This document shows positions 36,268-45,609 of a stretch of 64,000 nucleotides of DNA, piece by piece. Positions within the stretch are counted from its first letter, which is position 1. Every line of letters begins with the position of its first letter. Source of the DNA: Bacteroidota bacterium (GTDB taxonomy: Bacteria > Bacteroidota > Ignavibacteria > Ignavibacteriales > Melioribacteraceae). The translations under genes were made by a program, and so were the position numbers. The notes under the pieces were generated by a model that saw only the letters and a list, made by a program, of their open reading frames with translations, ran no database searches and had not been told where the DNA came from. The DNA is taken from contig JAEWUC010000005.1 of NCBI GenBank assembly GCA_023397505.1, positions 372,001 through 436,000 of the forward strand. The letters are read 5' to 3'.

Positions 36268-37296
36268 ATGTTAAAAAATCTTGAAGGCGCGCGGCTCGGT
36301 ATTTTTATTTTTCTCGGAACCGTTCTTCTCGTTATTTCAATTTTTCTTTTAGGAAACAAAGAAAAATTATTCACCGGCACAATCGAGGTTAAAGCTTACT
36401 TTAATCAGATTGAAGGATTAAAGCCAGGCGCACCCGTACGTTTAAGCGGTTACGATATTGGAAGCGTGAGCAATATCGCACTTGTTGATGAAAAGACCGG
36501 CAACGTAGAAGTTAAAATGAGAATAGATAACGATTTAAAACATTTTATAAGATTAGATAGCCAAGCTGCTATTGAAACAGAAGGGCTCGTCGGTAAAAAA
36601 ATCGTTACAATATCGGCTGGGTCATCAGCAATGGCTGAAATTAAAGAAGGCGGAATAGTTAAATCCAAAAACCCGTTAAATCTTTCTGCTATTATGGAAC
36701 AAACGGAATCAACAATTTCTTACTTAAGCAGTCTAACAAAAAATCTTTCCGAAATAATTGTGAAAGTCAATCAAGGCGAAGGTACAATCGGTAAAATAGT
36801 TAACGATGACCGGTTGTACGAATCAGCTGTAAATATTACGCGTAATGCCGATAAGAGTTTATCTGCAGTTACTGATAGATTAAACAGCGTTACGGATATT
36901 ATTATTGAATTATCGAATAGTATTAAAACTATTATTACCAGCGTTGATACGGCAATCGTTGATGTGCGCCAAATTATTAAAAGAGTAAATAATGGCGAAG
37001 GTACTTTAGGCGCTTTAATATCTGATGAGAAAATTGCGGATTCTGTTAAAACTATGGTTGCAAATCTTACTAAAACATCGAATGACGCGAGAATGGCAAC
37101 TTCCTCTCTAGCGGAAAGTATGGAAGCTTTAAAACACAACTGGCTTTTTAAAGGTTATTTTGAGCAGCGCGGTTATTGGAATAAAGTTGAATACGAAAAT
37201 GAAATAGATTCTAAACTTGAAGAACTTAAAAAGCAGAATGAATTGTTAGATAATAAAATTAAAGAACTTTTGAAATTAGAACAAAAGATGGATTAA
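36268..37296 (+). CDS. mlaD: MlaD-family MCE substrate-binding protein
   Basis: The 342-residue protein has one N-terminal membrane anchor (residues about 9-27), then a single MCE domain at about 40-120 (FNQIEGLKPGAPVRLSGYDI, ETEGLVGKKIVTI). The rest is a long helical region with two copies of a GEGT-x-G segment (QGEGTIGKIVND and NGEGTLGALISD) and a coiled-coil C-terminus. MlaD hexamers bind phospholipids in the periplasm; the long helical tail is typical of Bacteroidota/Chlorobi MCE proteins and may form a tube. It follows mlaF by 12 bases with AGGAG. Confidence 0.9.
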   Translation: MLKNLEGARLGIFIFLGTVLLVISIFLLGNKEKLFTGTIEVKAYFNQIEGLKPGAPVRLSGYDIGSVSNIALVDEKTGNVEVKMRIDNDLKHFIRLDSQAAIETEGLVGKKIVTISAGSSAMAEIKEGGIVKSKNPLNLSAIMEQTESTISYLSSLTKNLSEIIVKVNQGEGTIGKIVNDDRLYESAVNITRNADKSLSAVTDRLNSVTDIIIELSNSIKTIITSVDTAIVDVRQIIKRVNNGEGTLGALISDEKIADSVKTMVANLTKTSNDARMATSSLAESMEALKHNWLFKGYFEQRGYWNKVEYENEIDSKLEELKKQNELLDNKIKELLKLEQKMD

Positions 37297-37313
37297 ATTA
37301 ACAAACAAGATTT

Positions 37314-37341
37314 CAAACCCCGACTTATAAGTTGGGGTTTG
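37314..37341 (+). terminator. Terminator after mlaEFD
   Basis: The arms CAAACCCC (37314-37321) and GGGGTTTG (37334-37341) close a palindromic inner segment, ACTTATAAGT. The downstream T-run is interrupted (GGGTT), so termination may be partial. It lies 18 bases after the mlaD stop and before uvrA. Confidence 0.65.
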
Positions 37342-37428
37342 GGTTGCATATCCCACTCCAATTTTTTAGCCACTTGTAATATTCCATTTTTGTAATTTGT
37401 ACGTTACTATTTGAAGAAAAATCGCGAA

Positions 37429-40209
37429 ATGAAAACTAGTAATAAACTAACGCAAGAAAATAAAATTATTGTTAAGGGCGCACGGCAGCACAACCTCAAA
37501 AATATATCTTTAGAAATTCCCCGCCATAAATTAGTTGTTTTCACCGGCGTGAGCGGAAGCGGGAAATCATCTCTTGTGTTTGATACTATTTACGCCGAAG
37601 GACAACGCCGTTACGTAGAAAGTTTATCATCGTACGCGCGGCAGTTCCTTGAAAGAATGAACAAGCCCGAAGTGGATTTTATTTACGGAATTTCTCCGGC
37701 GGTTGCAATCGAACAAAAAACAGGCGGTAGAAATCCGCGTTCAACTGTCGGGACATCTACAGAAATTTACGACTATCTCCGTTTGTTGTTTGCTCGGATT
37801 GGAAAAACAATTTGTTTCAGCTGCGGCAAAGAAGTTAAAAAGGATACAACCGGCACAGTCTCCGAATGGCTTGAAACTCAAAGTGAAGATAATAGATTTT
37901 ATCTCGGCTTCCCCATCCACTCGCACGAAGGCAGAACCGTCCAGGAAGAATTTGATCTTTTAAAGAAGAAAGGTTTTTTCAGAATCTTAATAAAAAAACA
38001 AGTAATAGATTTAAACGAGGAATACAAACTTCCCAAGAGTAAAAAAGATTTAGTAGTTATACTCGACCGTTTTAAAATTCAAAAAGGAAAAGTTAGAGAG
38101 AAACTTGCCGAATCAATTGAAACAGGATTTAAGGAAGGCGAAGGCAGATTAGCAATTATTAACGCAGAAACAAACGAAATAAAAAACTTTACAAGATTTT
38201 ATGAATGCTGCGGAATAAGATATGAAGAACCTGAGCCGAGATTTTTCTCATTCAACAATCCGTTCGGTGCGTGTCCCGTCTGCCAGGGTTTCGGCAAAAC
38301 TATGGGTTATGAAATGGATTTGATAGTACCGAATCCAAATTTAAGTCTGAGTGAAGGAGCAATCGCTCCGTGGCGAACGGTTAAATTTAGCAAATACTTA
38401 CGGGATTTGATTCGTACAAATAACGGAAGAGTTCCTTTAAATATTCCTTTTAAAGATTTAACGGCGGAGCAGTTCAAACTTGTTAAAGAAGGATTTACGG
38501 GATTCGCCGGTATTGACGGATACTTTAAACACCTTGAAGAAAAAACTTATAAGATGCACATAAGAATTTTGTTAAGTAAATACAGGGGTTACACAACTTG
38601 TTCGGCATGCCGCGGTTCGCGGTTACGAAGAGAAGCACTGCAAGTTATGATCGCCGGGAAATCAATTCACGATGTTGTTTCCATGTCGATTGAAAAATCT
38701 TACGAGTTTTTTAAATCGCTGAAACTTAGTTCAAATGAAAAGGCAATCGGACAAAGAATTTATGATGAAATAATTAAGCGGTTAATATTTTTAAATGATG
38801 TCGGATTAGGATACTTAACACTCGATAGATTAAGCGGCACATTGTCCGGCGGTGAAACACAAAGAATAAATCTCGCAACATCGCTCGGCTCGGCTTTAAT
38901 GGGCACTCTTTACGTTTTGGATGAACCGTCAATCGGACTTCATCCGCGCGATAATATGAAGCTTATTAAAATTCTAAAATCACTTCGCGACCTGGGTAAT
39001 ACTGTTTTAGTTGTTGAACACGACCCCGAAATGATGAGCGAAGCAGATTTGATTTTCGATATGGGTCCGCGCGCCGGTATTCACGGCGGGGAAATTGTTG
39101 CACACGGAACTTATAATGAGATTTTAAAAGATGATAATTCGCTAACGGGGAAATATTTATCGGGCAACCTTTCTATTCCAATTCCCGAAACAAGAAACAC
39201 TAAGGAAACCGAGACAATAAAAATTACCGGCGCACGCGAAAACAATTTAAAAGATATTTCGGTTGAATTCCCTCTTAAAAAACTTGTTGTTATTACAGGC
39301 GTAAGCGGTTCAGGGAAAAGTACATTAATTCATGATATACTTTACGGCGGATTGATAAAAGCCCAAGGCGGCAATCCACCAAAACTCGGCAAGTACGATT
39401 CAATAGAAGGCGCACGTTACGTTGATAACGTTGAAATTGTAGATCAATCTCCTATCGGGAAATCACCGCGCTCAAATCCGATAAGCTATGTTAAAGGTTT
39501 TGAATTGATACGTGAGCTTTATGCAGCAACCCCTCAGGCAAAATCCCGCGGGTATAAACCGGGCTATTTTTCGTTCAATGTTCCCGGCGGAAGGTGCGAT
39601 ACATGCGAGGGCGAGGGATACGTTAAAATCGAAATGCAGTTCCTTGCCGATCTTTACCTCGAATGCGATGATTGCAAAGGAACAAGATTCAAAAAAGAAG
39701 TTCGCGAAATAACATACCGCGGCAAAAATATTGTTGATGTTTTAAGCATGACTGTTGACGAAGCGCTGGATTTTTTTGTTAACCATGATAAAATTTCTTC
39801 GATACTAAAAGTTCTTTCGGATGTAGGACTCGGTTACATAAAGCTCGGACAGCCGTCAACAACTCTTTCCGGCGGTGAGGCGCAGCGCGTTAAACTTGCA
39901 TATAATTTATCACAGCAGAAAAAAAATCAGCATACGCTTTTTATATTCGATGAACCGACAACCGGGCTTCACTTTGACGATATCGGCAAACTTTTAAAAT
40001 GTTTTCAAATGTTGATCGCCAATAAAAATTCAGTTGTTATTATTGAACATAATCTTGATATAATAAAATGTGCGGATCACGTTATTGATCTTGGTCCCGA
40101 AGCCGGTGAAAAAGGCGGTGAAGTAATAGCCGAAGGAACGCCGGAAGAAATTGCTGCGAATGGAAAATCTTATACAGGTAAGTTTTTAAAAAGTGTTTTA
40201 AAATATTAA
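37429..40209 (+). CDS. uvrA: Excinuclease ABC subunit A
   Basis: From the ATG at 37429 the protein has 926 residues. It shows two ABC ATPase modules: Walker A GVSGSGKSS and GVSGSGKST, signatures LSGGETQRI and LSGGEAQRV, Walker B YVLDEPSIGLHP and FIFDEPTTGLHF. The C-terminal zinc module CDTCEGEG ... CDDCKGTR is intact and the insertion CSACRGSR is present. The zinc site near residue 260 reads YECCGIRYEEPEPR then CPVCQG, so the usual first Cys of its leading CxxC is replaced. It recognises DNA damage in nucleotide excision repair. A TTG at 37411 also fits, but the ATG is preferred. Confidence 0.95.
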   Translation: MKTSNKLTQENKIIVKGARQHNLKNISLEIPRHKLVVFTGVSGSGKSSLVFDTIYAEGQRRYVESLSSYARQFLERMNKPEVDFIYGISPAVAIEQKTGGRNPRSTVGTSTEIYDYLRLLFARIGKTICFSCGKEVKKDTTGTVSEWLETQSEDNRFYLGFPIHSHEGRTVQEEFDLLKKKGFFRILIKKQVIDLNEEYKLPKSKKDLVVILDRFKIQKGKVREKLAESIETGFKEGEGRLAIINAETNEIKNFTRFYECCGIRYEEPEPRFFSFNNPFGACPVCQGFGKTMGYEMDLIVPNPNLSLSEGAIAPWRTVKFSKYLRDLIRTNNGRVPLNIPFKDLTAEQFKLVKEGFTGFAGIDGYFKHLEEKTYKMHIRILLSKYRGYTTCSACRGSRLRREALQVMIAGKSIHDVVSMSIEKSYEFFKSLKLSSNEKAIGQRIYDEIIKRLIFLNDVGLGYLTLDRLSGTLSGGETQRINLATSLGSALMGTLYVLDEPSIGLHPRDNMKLIKILKSLRDLGNTVLVVEHDPEMMSEADLIFDMGPRAGIHGGEIVAHGTYNEILKDDNSLTGKYLSGNLSIPIPETRNTKETETIKITGARENNLKDISVEFPLKKLVVITGVSGSGKSTLIHDILYGGLIKAQGGNPPKLGKYDSIEGARYVDNVEIVDQSPIGKSPRSNPISYVKGFELIRELYAATPQAKSRGYKPGYFSFNVPGGRCDTCEGEGYVKIEMQFLADLYLECDDCKGTRFKKEVREITYRGKNIVDVLSMTVDEALDFFVNHDKISSILKVLSDVGLGYIKLGQPSTTLSGGEAQRVKLAYNLSQQKKNQHTLFIFDEPTTGLHFDDIGKLLKCFQMLIANKNSVVIIEHNLDIIKCADHVIDLGPEAGEKGGEVIAEGTPEEIAANGKSYTGKFLKSVLKY

Positions 40210-40378
40210 ACATTTGAACTACAAACCTGCCTACCGGCAGATATATTGCACAAATCTTAGCTAATTATTTCTAAATTACTTTTGTACCAGTCGTTTTATT
40301 TTTATTATCATTGAATTAATTCTTTCCTTGTATTGTTAATAGTAGAATAATTTGACAATTTTATAACTGTGAGAAAAC

Positions 40379-41098
40379 ATGTATCAATCGAATAGAAAAT
40401 TCATAACGCCTGAAATGAAAATGGCGGATATCATTTTTGAGAATCCGTCGATACTATTATTGATGGAACATTTCGGGTTAAATTTTATCGTGCACGAAAA
40501 AACTATTTTACAATTGTGTGACGAAAACAACATAAGCGTAAAAGTTTTTATATCATTCGCAAATTTGTACAACGGTTTTCATTTATCCGGCGAAGAGGAT
40601 TTCACAAACAGCGACATTGAAAATATAATTATGTATTTGAAAAACTCGCATAATTATTACGAGAACGAAAAATACCCGGAATTGAACAGTCTGATTAAAG
40701 AATTGTATTCTAAAAATGATTCGCCGGAGATTAAATTGATCGACAAATTTTTCAATGAATATTTTGAAGAAGTAAAGGAACATCTTTCATACGAAAACAG
40801 AACCGCCTTCCCATATTTTTATGAACTTCTTAGGAATGAAAATTCTCAGAGTAAAAAAAAGCAGACAAGTGATTTTTCAGTAAACGAGTACAGCGAACAT
40901 CATACCGATATCGAATCGAAGCTAAATGATTTAAAAGAACTTTTGCTAAAATATGTTCCGGTTCAAAGTGATAGAGTATTGCGCAGAAAAATTATTGTAA
41001 GTTTGTTCGAGCTTGAATACGATTTGGCAATTCATTCCACAATTGAAGAAACTGTACTGATGCCTTTAATCGGTAAACTGGAAAAAAGTTTATCTTGA
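40379..41098 (+). CDS. Hemerythrin-like di-iron protein, RIC/YtfE type
   Basis: In this 239-residue protein, residues 10-65 (KMADIIFENPSILLLMEHFG ... NNISVKVFI) align with the ScdA_N/DUF542 start of RIC proteins, but the usual Cys pair is replaced by FIVHEKT. Residues 75-235 form the hemerythrin-type four-helix bundle: His in LKNSHNYY, HxxxE in EHLSYENRTAFP, His in SEHHTDIE and HxxxE in IHSTIEETVLMP, matching the YtfE di-iron ligand set. Expected: binding of O2 or NO, or iron-cluster repair. The stop overlaps the next gene as TTGA. Confidence 0.8.
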   Translation: MYQSNRKFITPEMKMADIIFENPSILLLMEHFGLNFIVHEKTILQLCDENNISVKVFISFANLYNGFHLSGEEDFTNSDIENIIMYLKNSHNYYENEKYPELNSLIKELYSKNDSPEIKLIDKFFNEYFEEVKEHLSYENRTAFPYFYELLRNENSQSKKKQTSDFSVNEYSEHHTDIESKLNDLKELLLKYVPVQSDRVLRRKIIVSLFELEYDLAIHSTIEETVLMPLIGKLEKSLS

Positions 41099-41700
41099 AT
41101 AAGAAGCTTGTAAATATTGCCGTTCTTGAACCTTCGCAGGTTATTCACGAGGGACTTTCAAATATATTTTCGAAATCCGGACAGTATTTTAAACTATTCC
41201 GCGCAGATAATCTTAGCGACATTGAAAACATCCTTAGGAAAGAAAGTCTTGATGTAGTTATTATCAATCCATCACAAATTCAAAACAAGGATAAAGAATT
41301 TACAGCATTGAAAAGGATAAATCCCAACACATGCTGGGTTGCGTTTGTTTATACATTTTTTAACCAGCAGATGCTCGCACTGTTTGATAAAATAATTCAT
41401 ATTACCGATTCGCCCGATACAATTGTTGGGTTAATCAATAAATTAAACGACGGAAATTCCAATAACATAGTACATGCAGAACATGAACAATTATCCGACC
41501 GGGAAATAGAAGTATTAAAACTTTTAGTAGCGGGATTCTCAAACAAAGAAATTGCCGATAAACTTTTTATCAGCATTCATACAGTTGTAAGCCATAGGAA
41601 AAACATATCTCAAAAGACCGGCATTAAAAGCCAAGCAGGTTTGACTATTTATGCCATCTCGAATAAGATCATACAAATAGAAGATTACACAAATCAATAA
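41095..41700 (+). CDS. LuxR-family regulator with pseudo-receiver domain
   Basis: The 201-residue protein starts at a TTG overlapping the previous stop (TTGA); no other suitable start exists and GGAAAAAAG lies before it. The N-terminal 125 residues have a receiver-like fold (VNIAVLEPSQVIHEGLSNIF), but the phospho-acceptor position reads VVIINPSQI, Asn for Asp. The C-terminal 60 residues are a LuxR-type helix-turn-helix (LSDREIEVLKLLVAGFSNKE, SIHTVVSHRKNI). It is therefore probably not controlled by phosphorylation; the coupled di-iron protein may give the signal (inference). It lies upstream of the TonB receptor. Confidence 0.85.
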   Translation: MNKKLVNIAVLEPSQVIHEGLSNIFSKSGQYFKLFRADNLSDIENILRKESLDVVIINPSQIQNKDKEFTALKRINPNTCWVAFVYTFFNQQMLALFDKIIHITDSPDTIVGLINKLNDGNSNNIVHAEHEQLSDREIEVLKLLVAGFSNKEIADKLFISIHTVVSHRKNISQKTGIKSQAGLTIYAISNKIIQIEDYTNQ

Positions 41701-41910
41701 AATTCCTTCTCCCTATAAAATGGGATTAAAATTTTAAATATCCCGCAAATCGGCGATTGAAAACTTTTCGATCCAAATCTAATTTTAAAAAGTTTTTTTA
41801 GTCGGAAAAATTCTTACGGATAATAAAAGAACCTCCGTATGACTCTCGTGATCAATAAACTTACATCATAATTTATACTTACAAATAACTATTACAAGGA
41901 AGGATTAACA

Positions 41911-44247
41911 ATGAGAATTTTTCTTCGAAGTATTATGGTTTTGCTTCTTTTTTCAATTTTTATAAATGCACAAAACAGCAAAGGCATAATTATAGGAAAA
42001 GTCCTAACATCGAACGACCGAGCGGTTCCGTTTGCGAACATTATTGTTAAAGGAACAACAAACGGTACCTCCAGCAATTCGGATGGAAGTTTTTCCATTT
42101 CAAATATTGACGCCGGTACATGCACAATAATAATTTCCTCAATCGGATTTGAGACGCGGGAAATTACCGCTGTTGTAAAATCCGGTGAAACAACCGCACT
42201 GCCAAACATAATTTTAAACGATAAATCAGTTCAGCTTAATGAAGTAACTGTATCGGGACAAAACGGTTCATACAAAGCAGAAAATGTTTCACCGAGTTTA
42301 AGGATGGAAACAGATATTCTTAACATTCCTCAAAACATTCAAGTTGTTACAAGTAAATTGTTAAAGGATCAGCAAATCTTCAACATGATTGAAGGCGTAA
42401 CAAGAAATGTCAGCGGAGTAAGTCGTGTTGAACATTGGGATAATATTTATGCACGCCTATATACTCGCGGCGATCATATTCCAGGTTACAGAAACGGTAT
42501 GAACATCGCCACAACATGGGGGCCGCTTGTTGAAGATATGGCAATGGTTGAGCGCGTTGAATTCGTTAAGGGACCCGCTGGATTTATGCTTGCCAACGGC
42601 GAGCCGGGAGGATTCTATAATGTTGTTACAAAAAAACCAACCGGCACAACACAACGTAGTGTTGAAGTTACAGTTGGAAGTTACGGCACTTACCGCGCAT
42701 CCGCCGACTTCGACGGACATATCGATAATCAAGGGAAATTATTATACAGGTTAAATCTTATGGGACAATTAAAAAACTCCCATGTTGATTATGATTACAA
42801 CAACCGCTATTTAATTGCGCCGGTTCTCAAATATAATTTCGACAATAAAACCTCAGTAACATTTGAATACACTTACCAGTATTCTCAATTTCTTCAGCCC
42901 GCGGGCTACGCTTTTTCCGGCAAAGGTTACGAAGATGTCCCGTTAAATTTCTCGCCTTACGATCCAAACATTGACCCGTGTGTAATTACCGACCACAGCA
43001 TGTTTGTTTATTTCAATCATTCAATTTCGGGTAGTTGGAAACTTACGGCACAGCTTGGCTACTTTGATGGTTTTGTCCGAGGCTATGATGTATGGCCCGG
43101 TTCGATTGATGATGCCGGCAACATGATCAGACATCTTTATTCATGGGACTCTCGTAATAAAAATACACTTGGACAAATTTTCGTGAACGGGAAATTCAAT
43201 ACCGGTAAAGTTTCTCACTCAATACTTGCAGGTTTGGATTTGGGCAACAAAAATTCAATCTCCGATTTTGGTTATGCCGGGCTTCTGCCTGATTTGAATA
43301 TTTACAACCCTGTTTACGGATTAACCCCCGATCAAATTCCTGTTTATGATTTTTCAAGAAGTCTCGAGAACAGAACAAATTATACCGAGAAAGGAAATTA
43401 CGAAGCATTGTATTTACAGGATGAAATCGGTTTGCTCGAAGATAAGCTGCGTTTAACAATTGCAGGCAGATACACACATTCGCAAATAGATGTCGAACCT
43501 TACGAAGATGTTTTTACACCACGTTTCGGAATAAGCGCGAGGGTGTTCGACAAAACTTCCGTTTATGCTTTGTACGATCAATCGTATGTTCCCCAAAGCG
43601 GCACGGACTTTTTCGGAAATCATTTTGAACCCGTTAAAGGTTCCAATGTTGAATTAGGAATTAAAAGAGATTGGTTCGGCGGAAAATGGAATTCGACTGT
43701 ATCACTTTATCAAATAACAAAAACAAATGTGCTCACGGCTGATCCCGCGCATATAGATTTTTCAATTCAACTTGGAAAAATAAAAACCAAAGGAATTGAA
43801 ATTGATGTAGTTGGAGAAATAATTCCAGGTTTGGGTGTAACAATAAATTACGCTTTCACCGATTCAAAAATTTCAAAAGATACAGATCCCAATATTGTCG
43901 GAAATGAAACGCCGGGAAGCATCAAACAGATTCAAAATACATGGCTTACATATAAAATTAATGACGGTATGTTGAATGGTGTCGGTTTATCGCTTGGATA
44001 TCAGTATCAAATCGATAGAATTTCGTGGTATGTGTGGGACGGTTCATCGCAAAAGTTGCCCGATTATTTCCGTCTCGACGGCGGTGTTTCATGGCAGAAC
44101 GATAAATTCAAATGCTCACTCGTAATAAATAATTTATTGAATGAATATCTTTATTCGGGTTTTCCGCCGACAGCTTGGTATAATTTTTATACATGGATTT
44201 CAGAAGCTCCGCGTAATTTCCGGTTATCGTTCGAATATAAGTTGTAA
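41911..44247 (+). CDS. TonB-dependent siderophore receptor
   Basis: The 778-residue protein has a signal peptide (residues 1-20), a carboxypeptidase-D-like regulatory beta-sandwich at about 24-105 (GIIIGKVLTSNDRAVPFANI), a plug domain (PQNIQVVTSKLLKDQQ, VERVEFVKGPAGFMLANG) and a 22-strand barrel ending YRLSFEYKL-like in Leu. The plug PAGFMLANGEPGG matches siderophore receptors of the FhuE/FpvA kind. It imports ferric chelates using TonB energy; no TonB-ExbBD genes are nearby. A strong AAGGAAGG site precedes the ATG. The 210-base upstream gap should hold its promoter. Confidence 0.92.
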   Translation: MRIFLRSIMVLLLFSIFINAQNSKGIIIGKVLTSNDRAVPFANIIVKGTTNGTSSNSDGSFSISNIDAGTCTIIISSIGFETREITAVVKSGETTALPNIILNDKSVQLNEVTVSGQNGSYKAENVSPSLRMETDILNIPQNIQVVTSKLLKDQQIFNMIEGVTRNVSGVSRVEHWDNIYARLYTRGDHIPGYRNGMNIATTWGPLVEDMAMVERVEFVKGPAGFMLANGEPGGFYNVVTKKPTGTTQRSVEVTVGSYGTYRASADFDGHIDNQGKLLYRLNLMGQLKNSHVDYDYNNRYLIAPVLKYNFDNKTSVTFEYTYQYSQFLQPAGYAFSGKGYEDVPLNFSPYDPNIDPCVITDHSMFVYFNHSISGSWKLTAQLGYFDGFVRGYDVWPGSIDDAGNMIRHLYSWDSRNKNTLGQIFVNGKFNTGKVSHSILAGLDLGNKNSISDFGYAGLLPDLNIYNPVYGLTPDQIPVYDFSRSLENRTNYTEKGNYEALYLQDEIGLLEDKLRLTIAGRYTHSQIDVEPYEDVFTPRFGISARVFDKTSVYALYDQSYVPQSGTDFFGNHFEPVKGSNVELGIKRDWFGGKWNSTVSLYQITKTNVLTADPAHIDFSIQLGKIKTKGIEIDVVGEIIPGLGVTINYAFTDSKISKDTDPNIVGNETPGSIKQIQNTWLTYKINDGMLNGVGLSLGYQYQIDRISWYVWDGSSQKLPDYFRLDGGVSWQNDKFKCSLVINNLLNEYLYSGFPPTAWYNFYTWISEAPRNFRLSFEYKL

Positions 44248-44276
44248 AGAAAATTTATCAATCAATAAAAAATTAT

Positions 44277-45422
44277 ATGATCAAAAAAATAATCGGCAAA
44301 ATTCATCTATGGCTCGGATTCACATCCGGGCTTGTGGTTTTTATATTAAGCGTTACAGGATGCATTCTTGCCTTTCAGCAGGAAATTGAAGAACTGATTC
44401 ATCCTTATAACCACGTTGAAGCGCAGAGTAATTCGAAACATCTTTCACCTTCAACTTTAAAAGCTATTGCTGAAAAAGAATTACCGGGGAAGCCTGCAAA
44501 CGGAATTACTTACCGCGAACACAATAAAAGCGCAATGGTTTATTTCTGGGCATTGGAACCGGAATATTATTACATAGCACACATCAATCCTTTTACAGGG
44601 GAGCTTTTAAAAATTGAGAATATTGAAAAAAGTTTTTTTCACTTTATACTTCACGGGCATTATTATTTGTGGCTTCCCGAAGAAACAGGAAAAACCGTTG
44701 CAGCAAGCGCCACCTTAATATTCTTTGTAATGCTTGTAACGGGACTATTTCTTTGGTTCCCGCGAAGTAAAGGAGCGGCGAACCAGAGATTTAAAATAAA
44801 TTGGAAAGCACGTTGGCGCAGGAAAAATTACGACCTTCACAACGTACTCGGTTTTTACATTTTATTGATCGGGTTGACAATTGCGGTAACCGGTTTAGTA
44901 ATGGGATTTGAGTGGTTCGCCAAATCATTTTATTGGACAACTTCCGGTGGCGAAACTTTTATAGATTACTACGATCCTCCGTCAGATACAGCAAAAGTCA
45001 AAGTTACATTCGACGAAAAAAATCCGGTTGATATAATCTGGAAAAAATTTTACGATAAACTGCCGGAAGGTTCGGGAATGTACGTTGCTTTTCCGTTAAC
45101 AAAAACTTCACCGATAAATATTTTTGTAAATCATAGACCAGGCACATATTACAAAGTTGATTATCATTATTTCGATCAATATACACTCGAAGAAATTCCT
45201 GTTAAAGGACCGCACGGAGGTAAATACAAAGAAGCCGGATTCGGTGATAAGCTTCACCGCATGAATTACGATATTCACATCGGTGCAATTCTTGGCTTGC
45301 CCGGCAAAATTTTAGCTTTCTGTGCAAGTTTTATTTGTGCAACTTTACCAATAACGGGTTTTATTATTTGGTGGGGGCGTAGAAAAAAGGATAAAACAAA
45401 ATCAAATGTTGGCAATGAATAA
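44277..45422 (+). CDS. PepSY-domain membrane protein (siderophore reductase-like)
   Basis: The 381-residue protein has four membrane helices at about residues 13-33, 140-162, 190-212 and 340-365 with PepSY periplasmic regions between. The start KIIGKIHLWLGFTSGLVVFI and His in HFILHGHYYLWLPE, YDLHNVLGFY and MNYDIHIG fit the PepSY_TM family, whose members (such as FpvG-like proteins) reduce ferric siderophores in the periplasm using haem or flavin electrons. It lies 29 bases after the receptor gene, so a shared transcript and role in iron release are likely. Confidence 0.87.
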   Translation: MIKKIIGKIHLWLGFTSGLVVFILSVTGCILAFQQEIEELIHPYNHVEAQSNSKHLSPSTLKAIAEKELPGKPANGITYREHNKSAMVYFWALEPEYYYIAHINPFTGELLKIENIEKSFFHFILHGHYYLWLPEETGKTVAASATLIFFVMLVTGLFLWFPRSKGAANQRFKINWKARWRRKNYDLHNVLGFYILLIGLTIAVTGLVMGFEWFAKSFYWTTSGGETFIDYYDPPSDTAKVKVTFDEKNPVDIIWKKFYDKLPEGSGMYVAFPLTKTSPINIFVNHRPGTYYKVDYHYFDQYTLEEIPVKGPHGGKYKEAGFGDKLHRMNYDIHIGAILGLPGKILAFCASFICATLPITGFIIWWGRRKKDKTKSNVGNE

Positions 45423-45493
45423 ATCATACAAAAAAGAAACGGCGGAAGCGTTTCCACCGTTTTCAGTTTTAAAACTTCTGATAAATTTAAAAA

Positions 45494-45587
45494 TGTCATT
45501 TCGAAAGAGCGGAGCGACTGAGAAATCTTATAGTAATCAAAGATTTCTCCCGGAGTTTATCCCACTTAAGCGGGAGTCGAAATGACA
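45494..45587. repeat. Dispersed palindromic element, TCATTTCGA family, copy 2
   Basis: Perfect 11-bp terminal inverted arms, TGTCATTTCGA (45494-45504) and TCGAAATGACA (45577-45587). Inside, GAGAAATCTTA and AAAGATTTCTC form a second stem, and CCCACTTAAGCGGGA a third partial one. The ends and the GAGAAATCTTA match the copy at 13632-13709. It lies between convergent genes. Confidence 0.65.
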
Positions 45588-45609
45588 AACAATATTTTTA
45601 GATGTTTGT

